Below, piece by piece: positions 8,810 to 17,285 of a stretch of DNA of 64,000 nucleotides (the stretch's first letter is position 1; the number at the start of each line of letters is the position of its first letter). Made by a program: the position numbers and the translations under genes. Source of the stretch: Novosphingobium resinovorum. GTDB taxonomy: Bacteria > Pseudomonadota > Alphaproteobacteria > Sphingomonadales > Sphingomonadaceae. The DNA lies in the NCBI RefSeq assembly GCF_027922145.1, contig NZ_BSFC01000044.1:62001-126000 (forward strand). Reading direction: 5' to 3'. The notes beneath the pieces are model-generated. The model did no database searches, was not told where the DNA came from, and saw nothing but the letters and a program-made list of their open reading frames with translations.

Positions 8810-9981
8810 TCGCGCATTACGACGCCATCGTTCTCGGCGCGGGGGCCGCCGGGCTGCTGTGCGCCGCCACTGCCGGACAGCGCGGCCGCCGGGTGCTGCT
8901 GATCGACCACGCACCCGAGCCGGGTCGCAAGATCGTCATTTCCGGCGGCGGGCGGTGCAATTTCACCAACATCCACACCGCACCCGACCGCTACCTGTCG
9001 AGCAACCCGCACTTCGCCAAGTCCGCGCTCAGCCGCTACACCGCCGCCGATTTCCTCGCGCTGGTCGAAAGCTATGACATCGCCTGGCACGAGAAGACGC
9101 TGGGCCAGCTGTTCTGCGACGGGTCGGCGAAGCAGATCGTCGCCATGCTGCTGGAGGAATGCGCCAAGGGCATGGTCGAAGTCCGCTGCGGCGAGACCGT
9201 GGGCGAGGTCGAGCATGCCGACGGCCTCTACCGCGTGCGCCACGGCGAGCAGTCATCGACTGCCCCCGCAATGGTGATCGCCACCGGCGGACCGTCGATC
9301 CCCAAGATGGGCGCGAGCGGGTTCGCCTATGACCTAGCGCGCAAGTTCGGGCTCAAGGTGGTGCAGCCGCGTCCGGCACTGGTGCCGCTGACCCTGCCGG
9401 GGGACGAAGCGCTGTTCCGAGAGCTCTCCGGCGTCTCCACCGAGATCGTCGCGCGATGTGGGAAGACGGCGTTCCGCGAGGCGGCGCTGTTCACCCATCG
9501 CGGGCTGTCCGGTCCCGCCATCCTGCAGATTTCCAGCTACTGGAAGCGCGGAGACACCGTGACCGCACAGTTCCTGCCCGATCGGCCCGATGGCTGGCTG
9601 CGCGCCCTCAAGCGCGAACGCCCGCGCCTTTCATTCCGCAAGGCGCTGGGCGACGGCCTGCCCGAGCGGCTGGCCGAGGCGCTGTGTGGGCGGCTCGGTC
9701 TCGAAGGCGAACTCGGCGCACTGACCGACAAGGCGCTCGGCGCGGCGGAAGCGCGGCTGGCGCGCTGGCCGTTCCTGCCCGACGGTTCGGAAGGTTTCGC
9801 CAAGGCCGAAGTCACCGCAGGCGGCATCGACACCGCCGAACTCTCGTCCAAGACCATGGAGGCGAAGCGCGCGCCGGGTCTCTACGCGATCGGCGAGGCG
9901 GTGGATGTCACCGGCTGGCTGGGCGGTTACAACTTCCAGTGGGCCTGGGCGAGCGCCCGCGCAGCGGGGCTGGCGATCTAA
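8806..9981 (+). CDS. HI0933/YhiN-family flavoprotein (TIGR03862-type NAD(P)/FAD oxidoreductase)
   Basis: The 391-residue protein begins with a Rossmann FAD motif (VLGAGAAGLLCAATAGQRG). It has the family signature ISGGGRCNFTN and the later ATGGPSIPKMGASGFAYDLA, and ends with the flavin-contact segment YAIGEAVDVTGWLGGYNFQW. These are diagnostic of the HI0933/BaiN-like group, annotated variously as aminoacetone oxidase-like or predicted flavoprotein. The enzymatic role is unknown. It is translationally coupled to the preceding flavoprotein gene. Its stop overlaps by four bases the end of the convergent J-like gene on the other strand. Confidence 0.87.
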   Translation: MIAHYDAIVLGAGAAGLLCAATAGQRGRRVLLIDHAPEPGRKIVISGGGRCNFTNIHTAPDRYLSSNPHFAKSALSRYTAADFLALVESYDIAWHEKTLGQLFCDGSAKQIVAMLLEECAKGMVEVRCGETVGEVEHADGLYRVRHGEQSSTAPAMVIATGGPSIPKMGASGFAYDLARKFGLKVVQPRPALVPLTLPGDEALFRELSGVSTEIVARCGKTAFREAALFTHRGLSGPAILQISSYWKRGDTVTAQFLPDRPDGWLRALKRERPRLSFRKALGDGLPERLAEALCGRLGLEGELGALTDKALGAAEARLARWPFLPDGSEGFAKAEVTAGGIDTAELSSKTMEAKRAPGLYAIGEAVDVTGWLGGYNFQWAWASARAAGLAI

Positions 9982-11651
9982 AGCGTCATCAGGATGTCGC
10001 GGCGGCCTTCGCCCTGCCAGTCGAGCGTCGCCTTCAGCAGCGCGATGGTGGCGGCGCAGCGGTTGGGATCGTCCTCCTTGCGCATCGCCGTGGAGACCTG
10101 ATCCTTGCCGAGCCCGGTGTCCTTCAGCACCCGCCGCACTAGTTCGGGCGGCACGCTGGCGGAGCGGGCGGCAGCCTTTTCCGGTGCCTTGAGCATCCCG
10201 CGCTGGACCAGCGAGGCGGCGAAGCGGCGCTCCTCTTCGCGGATTTCGTTCGGGACGAGGGTGGTGCCTGGCGGTGCGCCCCGGGCCATCATCTGGCGGC
10301 AGGCTTCGGCGCTGTCCGCTTTCGCAGCCTCCAGGAGGGCGAGGCGCAGGCGCATGGTGGTTTCGAAGTCCTTGCCATCAAGCAGGCGACCGTCGAGGTA
10401 GGTGCGGGCGCGCACCAGTTCCAGTCCACTTTCGGCAGTAGCCTGTTGATCGACGCCGCCATTTTCGGTGTATCGAGTGCGGCCCGCCAGCAACGTCGCC
10501 AAATCGGGCTGGTGGCTGCTCAGCCATACAGGGTCATGGCCTTCGCCGAATACTTGGGTAACGGTTACCTTGAAGGCTTCTTCCTGCGCTTCCGACTTGC
10601 TAGGCGGGCCGAGATTAGTGAGGAAGCCCAGCACGATCAGCCCGCCGAGCACGAGAAGACCGGTTGGCCATGTCCTGACTCTTTCCCACGAAGCGACGCG
10701 CTGCGGATCGAAGTGGTCTTCCAGTTCCGGGAAGTTCTTGCGCACGCCCGCCAGCAGCCCGCGCACGTCGCCGCCGCTGACGCGCAGGAAGCGCATGAGA
10801 CCGGCGGGGCCGGGGCGGTGCAGTTCGGCCCATGCCTTGTGGTAACGGTGGCCGGGCACCTGCACCTTGCACTGGAAGCGGTAGCCGCGCAGCCGTGCGC
10901 CGAGGTAGTCCATCGTCGGGCGGGCATCGAGACGGCCCCATTCGTGCTCCCAGCCGAGCGCCGTGGTCGCCGCCTCCAGAAGCGGCGCGCTGCGCGGCCA
11001 GGCGCGGGCAAGAAGACCGGCGAGCCAGTCTTCCATTTCGGCCTGCTGTCCGATCGGCGCCCAGTGGATGCCATCGAGCACGGGCTTCAGGAGCGTGAGG
11101 GCCTGTACCTCTTCCGCCTCGTCGAGCGGCGCGGTCCCGGCAGAGCCATCGGGGTCGAGCATGGCGGCGAGGCGGGCGAAGGGAGATTGTAGTTCGTCCG
11201 TGCCGACGCCGGGAGCATCGCCGTGGCCTTCGACCAGCGGCGCGGCGAAAGGATCGGGGCGGCCGGGCGCCAGAGGCTCTCCGGTGGCGACTGTGCCATC
11301 GGGGATGAAATCGGGCGCGAGGCGATCGATCAGAGGCGCATCGCCGTGCGGCGGGACCGGGACGTCGAGGGTGTCTTCCGGCCATTCGCCGATGAGCGAT
11401 GGGGCAGCGTGGAGCCAGCCGGTGGGCGCGGGCGCGGGTGCTTCGGGTTCCTCGACGGACGCTTCGGCTTGCGGTGACGGCATGGATTTCGCCAGGCGCA
11501 AGGCGGCGTCGCGGGCGCTGCGTAGCTGCGCGTAGCCTTCGACCTCGGCGTCGAGGTCCATTGTCTTTATCCGCGCGGCATAGGCGCTGCGGATCGCGCG
11601 GGCATCGCCGGTCGGCTCGATCCCGAGCAGGGACCACGGGAATGCCGTCAT
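9978..11651 (-). CDS. Membrane-anchored J-domain-like protein, probable HscC cochaperone (DjlB/DjlC-like)
   Basis: From the ATG at 11651 the protein has 557 residues. Residues 4-55 resemble a J-domain (PWSLLGIEPTGDARAIRSAY, then a helix IV-like ALRLAKS). The HPD tripeptide that stimulates Hsp70 is not intact: the equivalent stretch reads KTMDLDAEV. A Pro/Ala-rich linker (55-155) leads to an alpha-helical region. A single membrane helix lies at about 327-347 (VRTWPTGLLVLGGLIVLGFL), followed by a soluble C-terminal domain of 200 residues. The gene lies 13 bases after an HscC-like Hsp70 on the same strand, the arrangement seen for HscC and its J partners. Function is inferred from context; reading frame and membrane helix are clear. 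Confidence 0.72.
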   Translation of the reverse strand: MTAFPWSLLGIEPTGDARAIRSAYAARIKTMDLDAEVEGYAQLRSARDAALRLAKSMPSPQAEASVEEPEAPAPAPTGWLHAAPSLIGEWPEDTLDVPVPPHGDAPLIDRLAPDFIPDGTVATGEPLAPGRPDPFAAPLVEGHGDAPGVGTDELQSPFARLAAMLDPDGSAGTAPLDEAEEVQALTLLKPVLDGIHWAPIGQQAEMEDWLAGLLARAWPRSAPLLEAATTALGWEHEWGRLDARPTMDYLGARLRGYRFQCKVQVPGHRYHKAWAELHRPGPAGLMRFLRVSGGDVRGLLAGVRKNFPELEDHFDPQRVASWERVRTWPTGLLVLGGLIVLGFLTNLGPPSKSEAQEEAFKVTVTQVFGEGHDPVWLSSHQPDLATLLAGRTRYTENGGVDQQATAESGLELVRARTYLDGRLLDGKDFETTMRLRLALLEAAKADSAEACRQMMARGAPPGTTLVPNEIREEERRFAASLVQRGMLKAPEKAAARSASVPPELVRRVLKDTGLGKDQVSTAMRKEDDPNRCAATIALLKATLDWQGEGRRDILMTL

Positions 11652-11664
11652 CACTTGCCCGGCC

Positions 11665-13371
11665 TCAAAGCGGGCTGACGCGGTCGAGTTCGTCCAGGCG
11701 TTCCAGCAGGAAGCCGCGCGCATCGGCGATGCGGCGGGGGTCCTGCGTTTCCAGCGCGCCGACGAATTCGGTGATCCAGTGGCCGATTGCCTGCCGCAGG
11801 TCGCCGATGTGGTCCTCGTAGCAACGTTCGGCCCGCGCGATCAGGGCGACGTTGGCCGCGTCCTCGCGCGGGTGGAACTTGAGTTTGGCGAGGGCGGCGC
11901 GGCGTTTCTCGATGTCCCTGGGGTCGGGACGATCCTCTTCGTCAATGATGACGAGATTGCGGGTGGTGCCGTTGAGGGGCACGTGGACGTCGATCTCCAG
12001 CAGGCCCGAGCTGTCGTAGGAGAAACGCACTTCCGCGCTCACTTCTCCGGCGGGGCGCGGCGGGACGGGGACTTGCAGCTGGCCCAGACGGACGTTGCCG
12101 GAAACCTCGCGCGCCTCGCCCTGGTAGATGCCGAATTCGATCTGCTTCTGGCCGTCGCCCATCGTGTGATACGTGCTGACGCGGCTGACGGGGACGGGCG
12201 TGTTGCGCTCGATGATGGGCGAGAACAGCCCGCGCTGCAGGCCGCCGTAGCGGTCGTGCTCGGCCACTTCGACGCCCAGCGTGAAGGGGCACACGTCGGT
12301 GATGCGGATTTCCTCGAGCGCCGCGTCGCGCCCGACCAGGCCGGCCTGGATCGAGGCGCCCAGCGCCACTGCGTGGTCGGGGTGGACTGAGGAATTGGGG
12401 AAGCGGCCGAACAGCCGGGTGATCGCTTTGCGCACCACAGGCATGCGCGTGGCGCCGCCGACGAGGACCACGTCGGAAAGCTCCGCAGCCTCGATCGAGG
12501 AATCGCGCAGGGCACGCACGACGGGGTCGCGCAGGCGGCGCACGAGCGGTTCGCAGGCGGTCTCGAACTCGGCGTCGGTGACTTTCGTGGAGAGGCGTGT
12601 TTCGTCCACGGTCAGCGCGAACTCGGCCTCGCCAGCGGTGCTGAGCGCGCGGCGGCAGGCCTCGGCGGCGCGCTTGAGGAGGGCGTCGCGGCGCTCTTGC
12701 GGCAGGGCGTCGAGCAGGCAGTCAGGGTCAAGACGGCCACGCACGAAGCCGGAGAGCGCATCGTCGAAATCGTCGCCGCCGAGGCGGTTGTCGCCAGCCG
12801 AGGCACGAACCTCGACGATGCCGTCGAACATCTCGACGATCGAGACGTCGAAAGTACCCCCGCCGAGGTCGAAGACGAGGAACGGCTCGCGGTCGCCCTT
12901 GTCCTGCAGGCCGAAGGCAAGCGCGGCGGCAGTGGGCTCGTTGATCAGGCGGCGCACGGTCAGGCCCGCCAGCTCGCCCGCTCGGCGCGTCGCCTTGCGC
13001 TGGCGGTCGTTGAAATAGGCGGGGACGGTGATGACGGCTTCGGTCGGCTTCTCGCCGGTCAGCGCCTCGACATCACGGGCGATGGCAGCGAGGACGAGCG
13101 CGGAGAGGTCTTCGGGCGTGTAGTCCTTCCCGCCCAGCTTCGCGGTGCGCTGTGTGCCCATCATGCGCTTGAAGCTGGCAACGGTATCGGCCGGGTGCGT
13201 CGCCATGCGGTCGAGCGCCGGGGTGCCGATCCACACCTGCCCGTCTTTCGCGATGCTGACGGCGGAAGGGGTGAGCGGTTCGCCGAGCGCGTTGGGCACC
13301 AGCTGAGCCTCTCCGTCACGCCAGATGGCCACCGCGCTGTTGGTGGTGCCGAGGTCGATCCCGATCAGCAT
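11665..13371 (-). CDS. hscC: HscC-like specialised Hsp70 chaperone
   Basis: The 568-residue product is clearly Hsp70: phosphate-1 loop IGIDLGTTNSAVAIW at the N-terminus, ITVPAYFNDRQRKATRRAG, INEPTAAALAFGL, the phosphate-2 loop VFDLGGGTFDVSIVE, and the adenosine motif VVLVGGATRMPVV. It is about 70 residues shorter than DnaK (around 640) and matches HscC (around 556): the substrate domain is present (ITDVCPFTLGVEV, NTPVPVSR) but the helical lid is short. It is therefore not the housekeeping DnaK. The companion J-like gene follows 13 bases downstream. HscC clients are poorly known; in E. coli it has been linked to sigma-70. Confidence 0.85.
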   Translation of the reverse strand: MLIGIDLGTTNSAVAIWRDGEAQLVPNALGEPLTPSAVSIAKDGQVWIGTPALDRMATHPADTVASFKRMMGTQRTAKLGGKDYTPEDLSALVLAAIARDVEALTGEKPTEAVITVPAYFNDRQRKATRRAGELAGLTVRRLINEPTAAALAFGLQDKGDREPFLVFDLGGGTFDVSIVEMFDGIVEVRASAGDNRLGGDDFDDALSGFVRGRLDPDCLLDALPQERRDALLKRAAEACRRALSTAGEAEFALTVDETRLSTKVTDAEFETACEPLVRRLRDPVVRALRDSSIEAAELSDVVLVGGATRMPVVRKAITRLFGRFPNSSVHPDHAVALGASIQAGLVGRDAALEEIRITDVCPFTLGVEVAEHDRYGGLQRGLFSPIIERNTPVPVSRVSTYHTMGDGQKQIEFGIYQGEAREVSGNVRLGQLQVPVPPRPAGEVSAEVRFSYDSSGLLEIDVHVPLNGTTRNLVIIDEEDRPDPRDIEKRRAALAKLKFHPREDAANVALIARAERCYEDHIGDLRQAIGHWITEFVGALETQDPRRIADARGFLLERLDELDRVSPL

Positions 13372-13487
13372 CGCGAGCCGGCCAATCCGTTCAGAAACAC
13401 GCTATTCCCCGAAGATTCAACACGTACCGGGAGTGGTAGCGGGATCGTGGCAAGGGGATCAAGCCTGTCTCGTCACGATGCCTCCCG

Positions 13488-14570
13488 TCACGACCGCGTC
13501 GTGTCGCGCGCGATGAGTGTCGGGGGCATGACCTTGCTATGGCGCGTCTCGCCTTCGATCAGGGCGCGGATCTTCTCGACCATGACCTTGGCGCCCTGGC
13601 CGATCTCCTGCCGCACGGTGGTCAGCGGGGGGGAGGTCAGGCGAGCGAGCGGAAGGTCGTCGAAGCCGACGATCTGGACGTCTCCGGGTATCCTGCGGCC
13701 GCTTTCGTGCAGGACGTGCAGCGCCGACATGGCGATGAGGTCGGATGCGGTGACGATGCCGTCGAAGTCCGCTTCGGCGTCGGCGAGGGCTGCTTCGAGC
13801 TGGGGTCCCATCTCGGCGTCGGCGAGCTTGATGGGTACGTGCTTGATATGCAGGCCCGCAGCCTCCGCCGCCGCGCGCGCGCCGCGCAGGCGCATGGCGA
13901 TCTCGATGCCTGCCGTATCGCCGAAGAAGGCGAGGCGCCGGGCGCCGCAGGCGATAAGATGCTCGGCGGCGAGGCGGCCGCCCAGTTCGTTGTCGGTGCC
14001 GACGACGACGTGCTTCTGCCCTTCGCGGTGATTGCCCCAGGCGACGAGCGGGCGGTAGTGCGAGACGACCTGGTCGATCACGTCCGACTGGTCGGACTGG
14101 CCGATCAGCAGAACGCCGTCCACCATGCCCGAGCCGGTGATGCGCTCCAGCCAGTCGGTCGTCCCGTCCGGGATCGCGCGGCTGAGCATGAGGTCGTAGC
14201 CCGCCTCCGTCAGCTGGTCGGCAAGGTGGCCGAGCAGGGTCAGGAAGAACGGGTCGGAAATCTGCTGGCGCTTCTCATGCCCCAGCGGGATGACCACGCC
14301 GATGACGCCCGTGCGCCGCGAGCGCAGCTTGCTGGCCATCTGGTTGGGACGAAAGCCATATTGCCGGGCGAGGGCCTGGATCCGCTCGCGTGTCTCGGCG
14401 TTGACGAGGGACTTACCCGCCAGCGCGCGTGAAACCGTACCTGCGGAAACCCCGGCCACGCGGGCGAGATCGGCGAGCGTGCGCACTTCGACATCCGGGC
14501 CGGATACATCCGCGCCAGACGCACTTGCGCCGTCGTTCCCCACGTTGTTCTCTTCCATCCCTGCCGCCAT
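13488..14570 (-). CDS. LacI-family transcriptional regulator, probable sucrose-locus repressor
   Basis: The 360-residue protein has a Gly/Ala/Asp-rich leader of about 28 residues, then the LacI helix-turn-helix and hinge (RTLADLARVAGVSAGTVSRA, later YGFRPNQMASKLRSRRTGVI). The periplasmic-binding-like sugar domain follows (GVVIPLGHEKR, DGVLLIGQSD, DGIVTASDLIAMSALHVL, VQIVGFDDLPLARLTSPPLT). It sits just upstream of, and on the same strand as, the sucrose transporter gene as read from the other side, with only 48 bases between its start and the transporter stop, so it is likely the last gene of that transcript. An in-frame ATG at 14558 is an alternative start. Ligand (sucrose or a derivative) is inferred from neighbours. 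Confidence 0.85.
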   Translation of the reverse strand: MAAGMEENNVGNDGASASGADVSGPDVEVRTLADLARVAGVSAGTVSRALAGKSLVNAETRERIQALARQYGFRPNQMASKLRSRRTGVIGVVIPLGHEKRQQISDPFFLTLLGHLADQLTEAGYDLMLSRAIPDGTTDWLERITGSGMVDGVLLIGQSDQSDVIDQVVSHYRPLVAWGNHREGQKHVVVGTDNELGGRLAAEHLIACGARRLAFFGDTAGIEIAMRLRGARAAAEAAGLHIKHVPIKLADAEMGPQLEAALADAEADFDGIVTASDLIAMSALHVLHESGRRIPGDVQIVGFDDLPLARLTSPPLTTVRQEIGQGAKVMVEKIRALIEGETRHSKVMPPTLIARDTTRS

Positions 14571-14618
14571 GTTGCACAGAGCCTTAGCACCCGGATTAAC
14601 GAGCCGGAAGTAACTTGT

Positions 14619-15974
14619 TCAGTTAGTTGCCAGTTTCGGCTCCGGTCGGCCTCCAGCCTCGACGAAGATGGTGGCAATTGCACCCGCCACCATCAGCAAT
14701 CCGGCAAGTATCAGCGCATTGCGCGGGTCGTTGCCGAGAATGGGGGCGTAGATGAGCGGCATCGTCAGGGCCTCGATCAGCATGGGGATGACGATGAACA
14801 AGTTGAAAACTCCCATGTAGATGCCGTTGCGCTGGGGAGGGATCGAATCGGCGAGGATCACGTAAGTATTGCCCATCATGCCCGCCCATCCGAAGCCGAT
14901 GCCGATCATCAGCAGGCCGAGCAGCGGCAGTTCGCTGGTCGAGGGGATCACCAGCATCGACAGCCCCGATGCGGCGAGACAACCGACGTGCACCGATCGT
15001 GCGCCAAAGCGGCTCACCACCGGGATCAGCCCGATTGCGGCAACGAAGGCGACCGAATTGTAGAGCGCGCCCAGTTGCTGCTCGGTCAGCACAGCCTCGC
15101 GGAAGCGGGCCGAATGGACGTCTCCGGTGCCGAACAGCGAGCGCGAGATGGCGAAGGCGATGTACTGCCAGTAGACCATCATCGCGTACCACTGGCACAG
15201 CATGGCGAGCGCCAGCTGCCGCATCGGCCGCGGCATCTCGACCACCGCGTCGCGCACTTCGCGCAAGGTGGCGGGCAGGGTAAGGGGAGAGGCGGCGATG
15301 CGCTCCTGCTCCTCGGGAGTGAGCGGAAGCTCGGGCACGCGGGTGATCGACCAGAGCACTGTCGAGATCGACAGCACCGCGCCGATCACGAAGGCCATGC
15401 GGACGATCACGGGGATGCCGTTCGGTCCCAGCAGGTCGCGGTCCACGAACGTGGCCATGATCGAGGGCGCAAGGTAGGACAGGGTATGCGCCAGTCCGGT
15501 GAAGGCGCTCTGCACCATGAACCCGGTCGGTCGCTGGTGCGGTGCCAGTCGGTCGGCGACATAGGCGCGGTAAGGCTCCATCGTCACATTGTTGCCCGCA
15601 TCGAGCACCCAGAGCAGCCCCGCAGCCATCCACAGCGTGGAAGAATTGGGCATCGCCAGCAGGCTGAGCGAACACAGGATCGCCCCGATTAGAAAGTAAG
15701 GTGCGCGCCGTCCGAGGCGGGAGCGGGTACGGTCGCTCATCGCGCCGATCAGCGGCTGGATGATCAGGCCCGTCACCGGTCCCGCCAGCCAGAGCAGCGG
15801 CATGCGCCCCTCGCTCGCGCCGAGGTAGCCGTAGATCGGCCCCATGTTCGCCTGCTGCAGGCCGAAGCTGAACTGCAGGCCGAAGAAACCCAGGTTCATC
15901 TCGACGATGCGGGGCAGCGACAGATGCGGCTTGAGGCCAAAGGGCATCCGCTTCTCCGAGTGCGACCGTTCCAT
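14619..15974 (-). CDS. MFS sugar transporter, SLC45/GPH-like sucrose permease
   Basis: From the ATG at 15974 (GGGG about nine bases upstream) the protein has 451 residues and about twelve hydrophobic segments. The region PRIVEMNLGFFGLQFSFGLQ with QQANMGPIYGYLGA, followed by GAMSDRTRSRLGRRAPYFL after the second helix, resembles sucrose:proton symporters of the SLC45/plant SUC group and their proteobacterial relatives. The central loop carries PEEQERIAASPLTLPATLRE. The gene is divergent from GH68 across a 146-base control region and precedes the LacI gene. Sucrose as substrate rests on family and neighbours. The frame stays open upstream to 16205, but that part lies over the intergenic region and GH68. 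Confidence 0.85.
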   Translation of the reverse strand: MERSHSEKRMPFGLKPHLSLPRIVEMNLGFFGLQFSFGLQQANMGPIYGYLGASEGRMPLLWLAGPVTGLIIQPLIGAMSDRTRSRLGRRAPYFLIGAILCSLSLLAMPNSSTLWMAAGLLWVLDAGNNVTMEPYRAYVADRLAPHQRPTGFMVQSAFTGLAHTLSYLAPSIMATFVDRDLLGPNGIPVIVRMAFVIGAVLSISTVLWSITRVPELPLTPEEQERIAASPLTLPATLREVRDAVVEMPRPMRQLALAMLCQWYAMMVYWQYIAFAISRSLFGTGDVHSARFREAVLTEQQLGALYNSVAFVAAIGLIPVVSRFGARSVHVGCLAASGLSMLVIPSTSELPLLGLLMIGIGFGWAGMMGNTYVILADSIPPQRNGIYMGVFNLFIVIPMLIEALTMPLIYAPILGNDPRNALILAGLLMVAGAIATIFVEAGGRPEPKLATN

Positions 15975-16083
15975 GCCAGGCACCCCGGCAAGAACCCGTT
16001 GAATACCGGATGATATTCGTAAAGGCCAAGAAGAGATTGCACCACTTTCCCGCTCTGCGAGCGCAATAATGGAGCAATTAACA

Positions 16084-16110
16084 TTTGCAGATATTGCAAA
16101 CGATTGTACA
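16084..16110. promoter_or_regulatory. Probable LacI-family operator in the divergent sucrose promoter
   Basis: Between the transporter and GH68 starts lies TTTGCA-GATAT-TGCAAA (16084-16100), a perfect 6-bp inverted repeat with a 5-bp spacer. It runs straight into a LacI-operator-like element with a central CG, TGCAAACGATTGTACA (16095-16110). The position, 11 bases before the GH68 start, suits repression. Binding by the local LacI protein is inferred. Confidence 0.55.
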
Positions 16111-16120
16111 TCAGCCGCCC

Positions 16121-17269
16121 ATGAACCCTCACCCCGCGACGCTCGAGTCATATCCCACCTTGCAATGGACGGCTCGGGATCTCGCCCGGCTACGGGACAT
16201 TTCAATTCCGCGCGCGCCCGTCTTCACGCCTTCCGACGTGCGCCGGATTGCCGAGAATCTCGACGTCTGGGACGCATGGCCGCTTGCCTCCATGCACGGA
16301 ATTCCGGTGCGCTGGCGCGGCGGTGAACTGTGGTTCGCACTCGCCGCTCCGGCCTTCGATGATCCGGAGGAGCGGCACGGCGCCGCGCGGATTCATCACT
16401 TCCACCGGATCGACGGGCAGTTCCGCCATATTGGCGCGACTTTCGAGGAAGGGTTCACGCCCGGCAGCCGCGAATGGTCCGGTTCGGCGCTATTCGAGGA
16501 CGGCGTGGTGACCCTCTACTTCACCGCCGCCGGAGAGCGGGGCGAGACGGAGCCGACCTTCCGTCAGCGCATCTTCGCCTGCACGACCGGGCTGGCCGAG
16601 GCCGGCGACGGGGTCTTCACCGGCTGGTCCGGTCCGGTCGAGCAGGTGATACCCGCCAATATCGTCTACATGAATCGGCACGACGGCACGGGCGAACTCG
16701 GCGAGATCAAGGCGTTCCGCGATCCCGCGCCGTGGCGGGCCGAAGACGGCGTGGATCACCTCCTGTTCACCGCGTCATCGGCGCGGCATCTCGGGCTTCA
16801 CAATGGCCTCATCGGCTGCGCGCGGCGCGGCGATGCCGATCCGGAAGGCGGCGTGTTCGAGAAGCGGCCGCCTCTGGTCGATGCCTCGGGCGTCAACAAC
16901 GAGCTGGAGCGCCCGCATATCGTCGCGTACGATGGGCGGCTCTATCTGTTCTGGTCGACGCAGGCGAAGGTCTTCGCGCCCGGTATCGACGCGCCGACCG
17001 GGCTCTATGGCGTGGTGGCGGACGGGTTCGGGGGGCCATGGCAACTGCTCAACGGGCACGGCCTCGTCTTCGCCAACCCGCAAGGCGAGCCGTTCCAGGC
17101 CTATAGCTGGTGGGTGCTGCCCGACCTTTCCGTGACCAGCTTCGTGGATTACTGGGGGATCGACGATGCCGCAGCGAAGCGCAAACCCGAAGGGCGCGCG
17201 CACTTCGGCGGAACCTTCGCCCCCTTCCTGCACTTGCGTCTGGAGGGCGACGTCGCCACGCTGAGGTGA
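16121..17269 (+). CDS. Glycoside hydrolase family 68 sucrose enzyme (levansucrase/invertase-like), leaderless
   Basis: The 382-residue protein has the GH68 five-bladed propeller signatures. The nucleophile is in VWDAWPL (Asp51), the WSGSA motif is at 119-123, the transition-state stabiliser in FRDP (Asp201), and the acid/base in ELERPHI (Glu263). GH68 enzymes cleave sucrose and transfer fructose to water or to a growing fructan. No signal peptide is visible; the N-terminus is polar. With a sucrose permease divergent from it and a fructokinase 16 bases downstream, intracellular hydrolysis is plausible. Zymomonas exports GH68 enzymes without a cleavable leader, so secretion cannot be excluded. 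Confidence 0.88.
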   Translation: MNPHPATLESYPTLQWTARDLARLRDISIPRAPVFTPSDVRRIAENLDVWDAWPLASMHGIPVRWRGGELWFALAAPAFDDPEERHGAARIHHFHRIDGQFRHIGATFEEGFTPGSREWSGSALFEDGVVTLYFTAAGERGETEPTFRQRIFACTTGLAEAGDGVFTGWSGPVEQVIPANIVYMNRHDGTGELGEIKAFRDPAPWRAEDGVDHLLFTASSARHLGLHNGLIGCARRGDADPEGGVFEKRPPLVDASGVNNELERPHIVAYDGRLYLFWSTQAKVFAPGIDAPTGLYGVVADGFGGPWQLLNGHGLVFANPQGEPFQAYSWWVLPDLSVTSFVDYWGIDDAAAKRKPEGRAHFGGTFAPFLHLRLEGDVATLR

Positions 17270-17285
17270 AGGACGGAGAGCGATC

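Noticed and set aside
11665..13371. The Hsp70 as housekeeping DnaK
   Set aside because: It is about 70 residues too short, lacks the long lid and acidic tail, and is not beside dnaJ or grpE.
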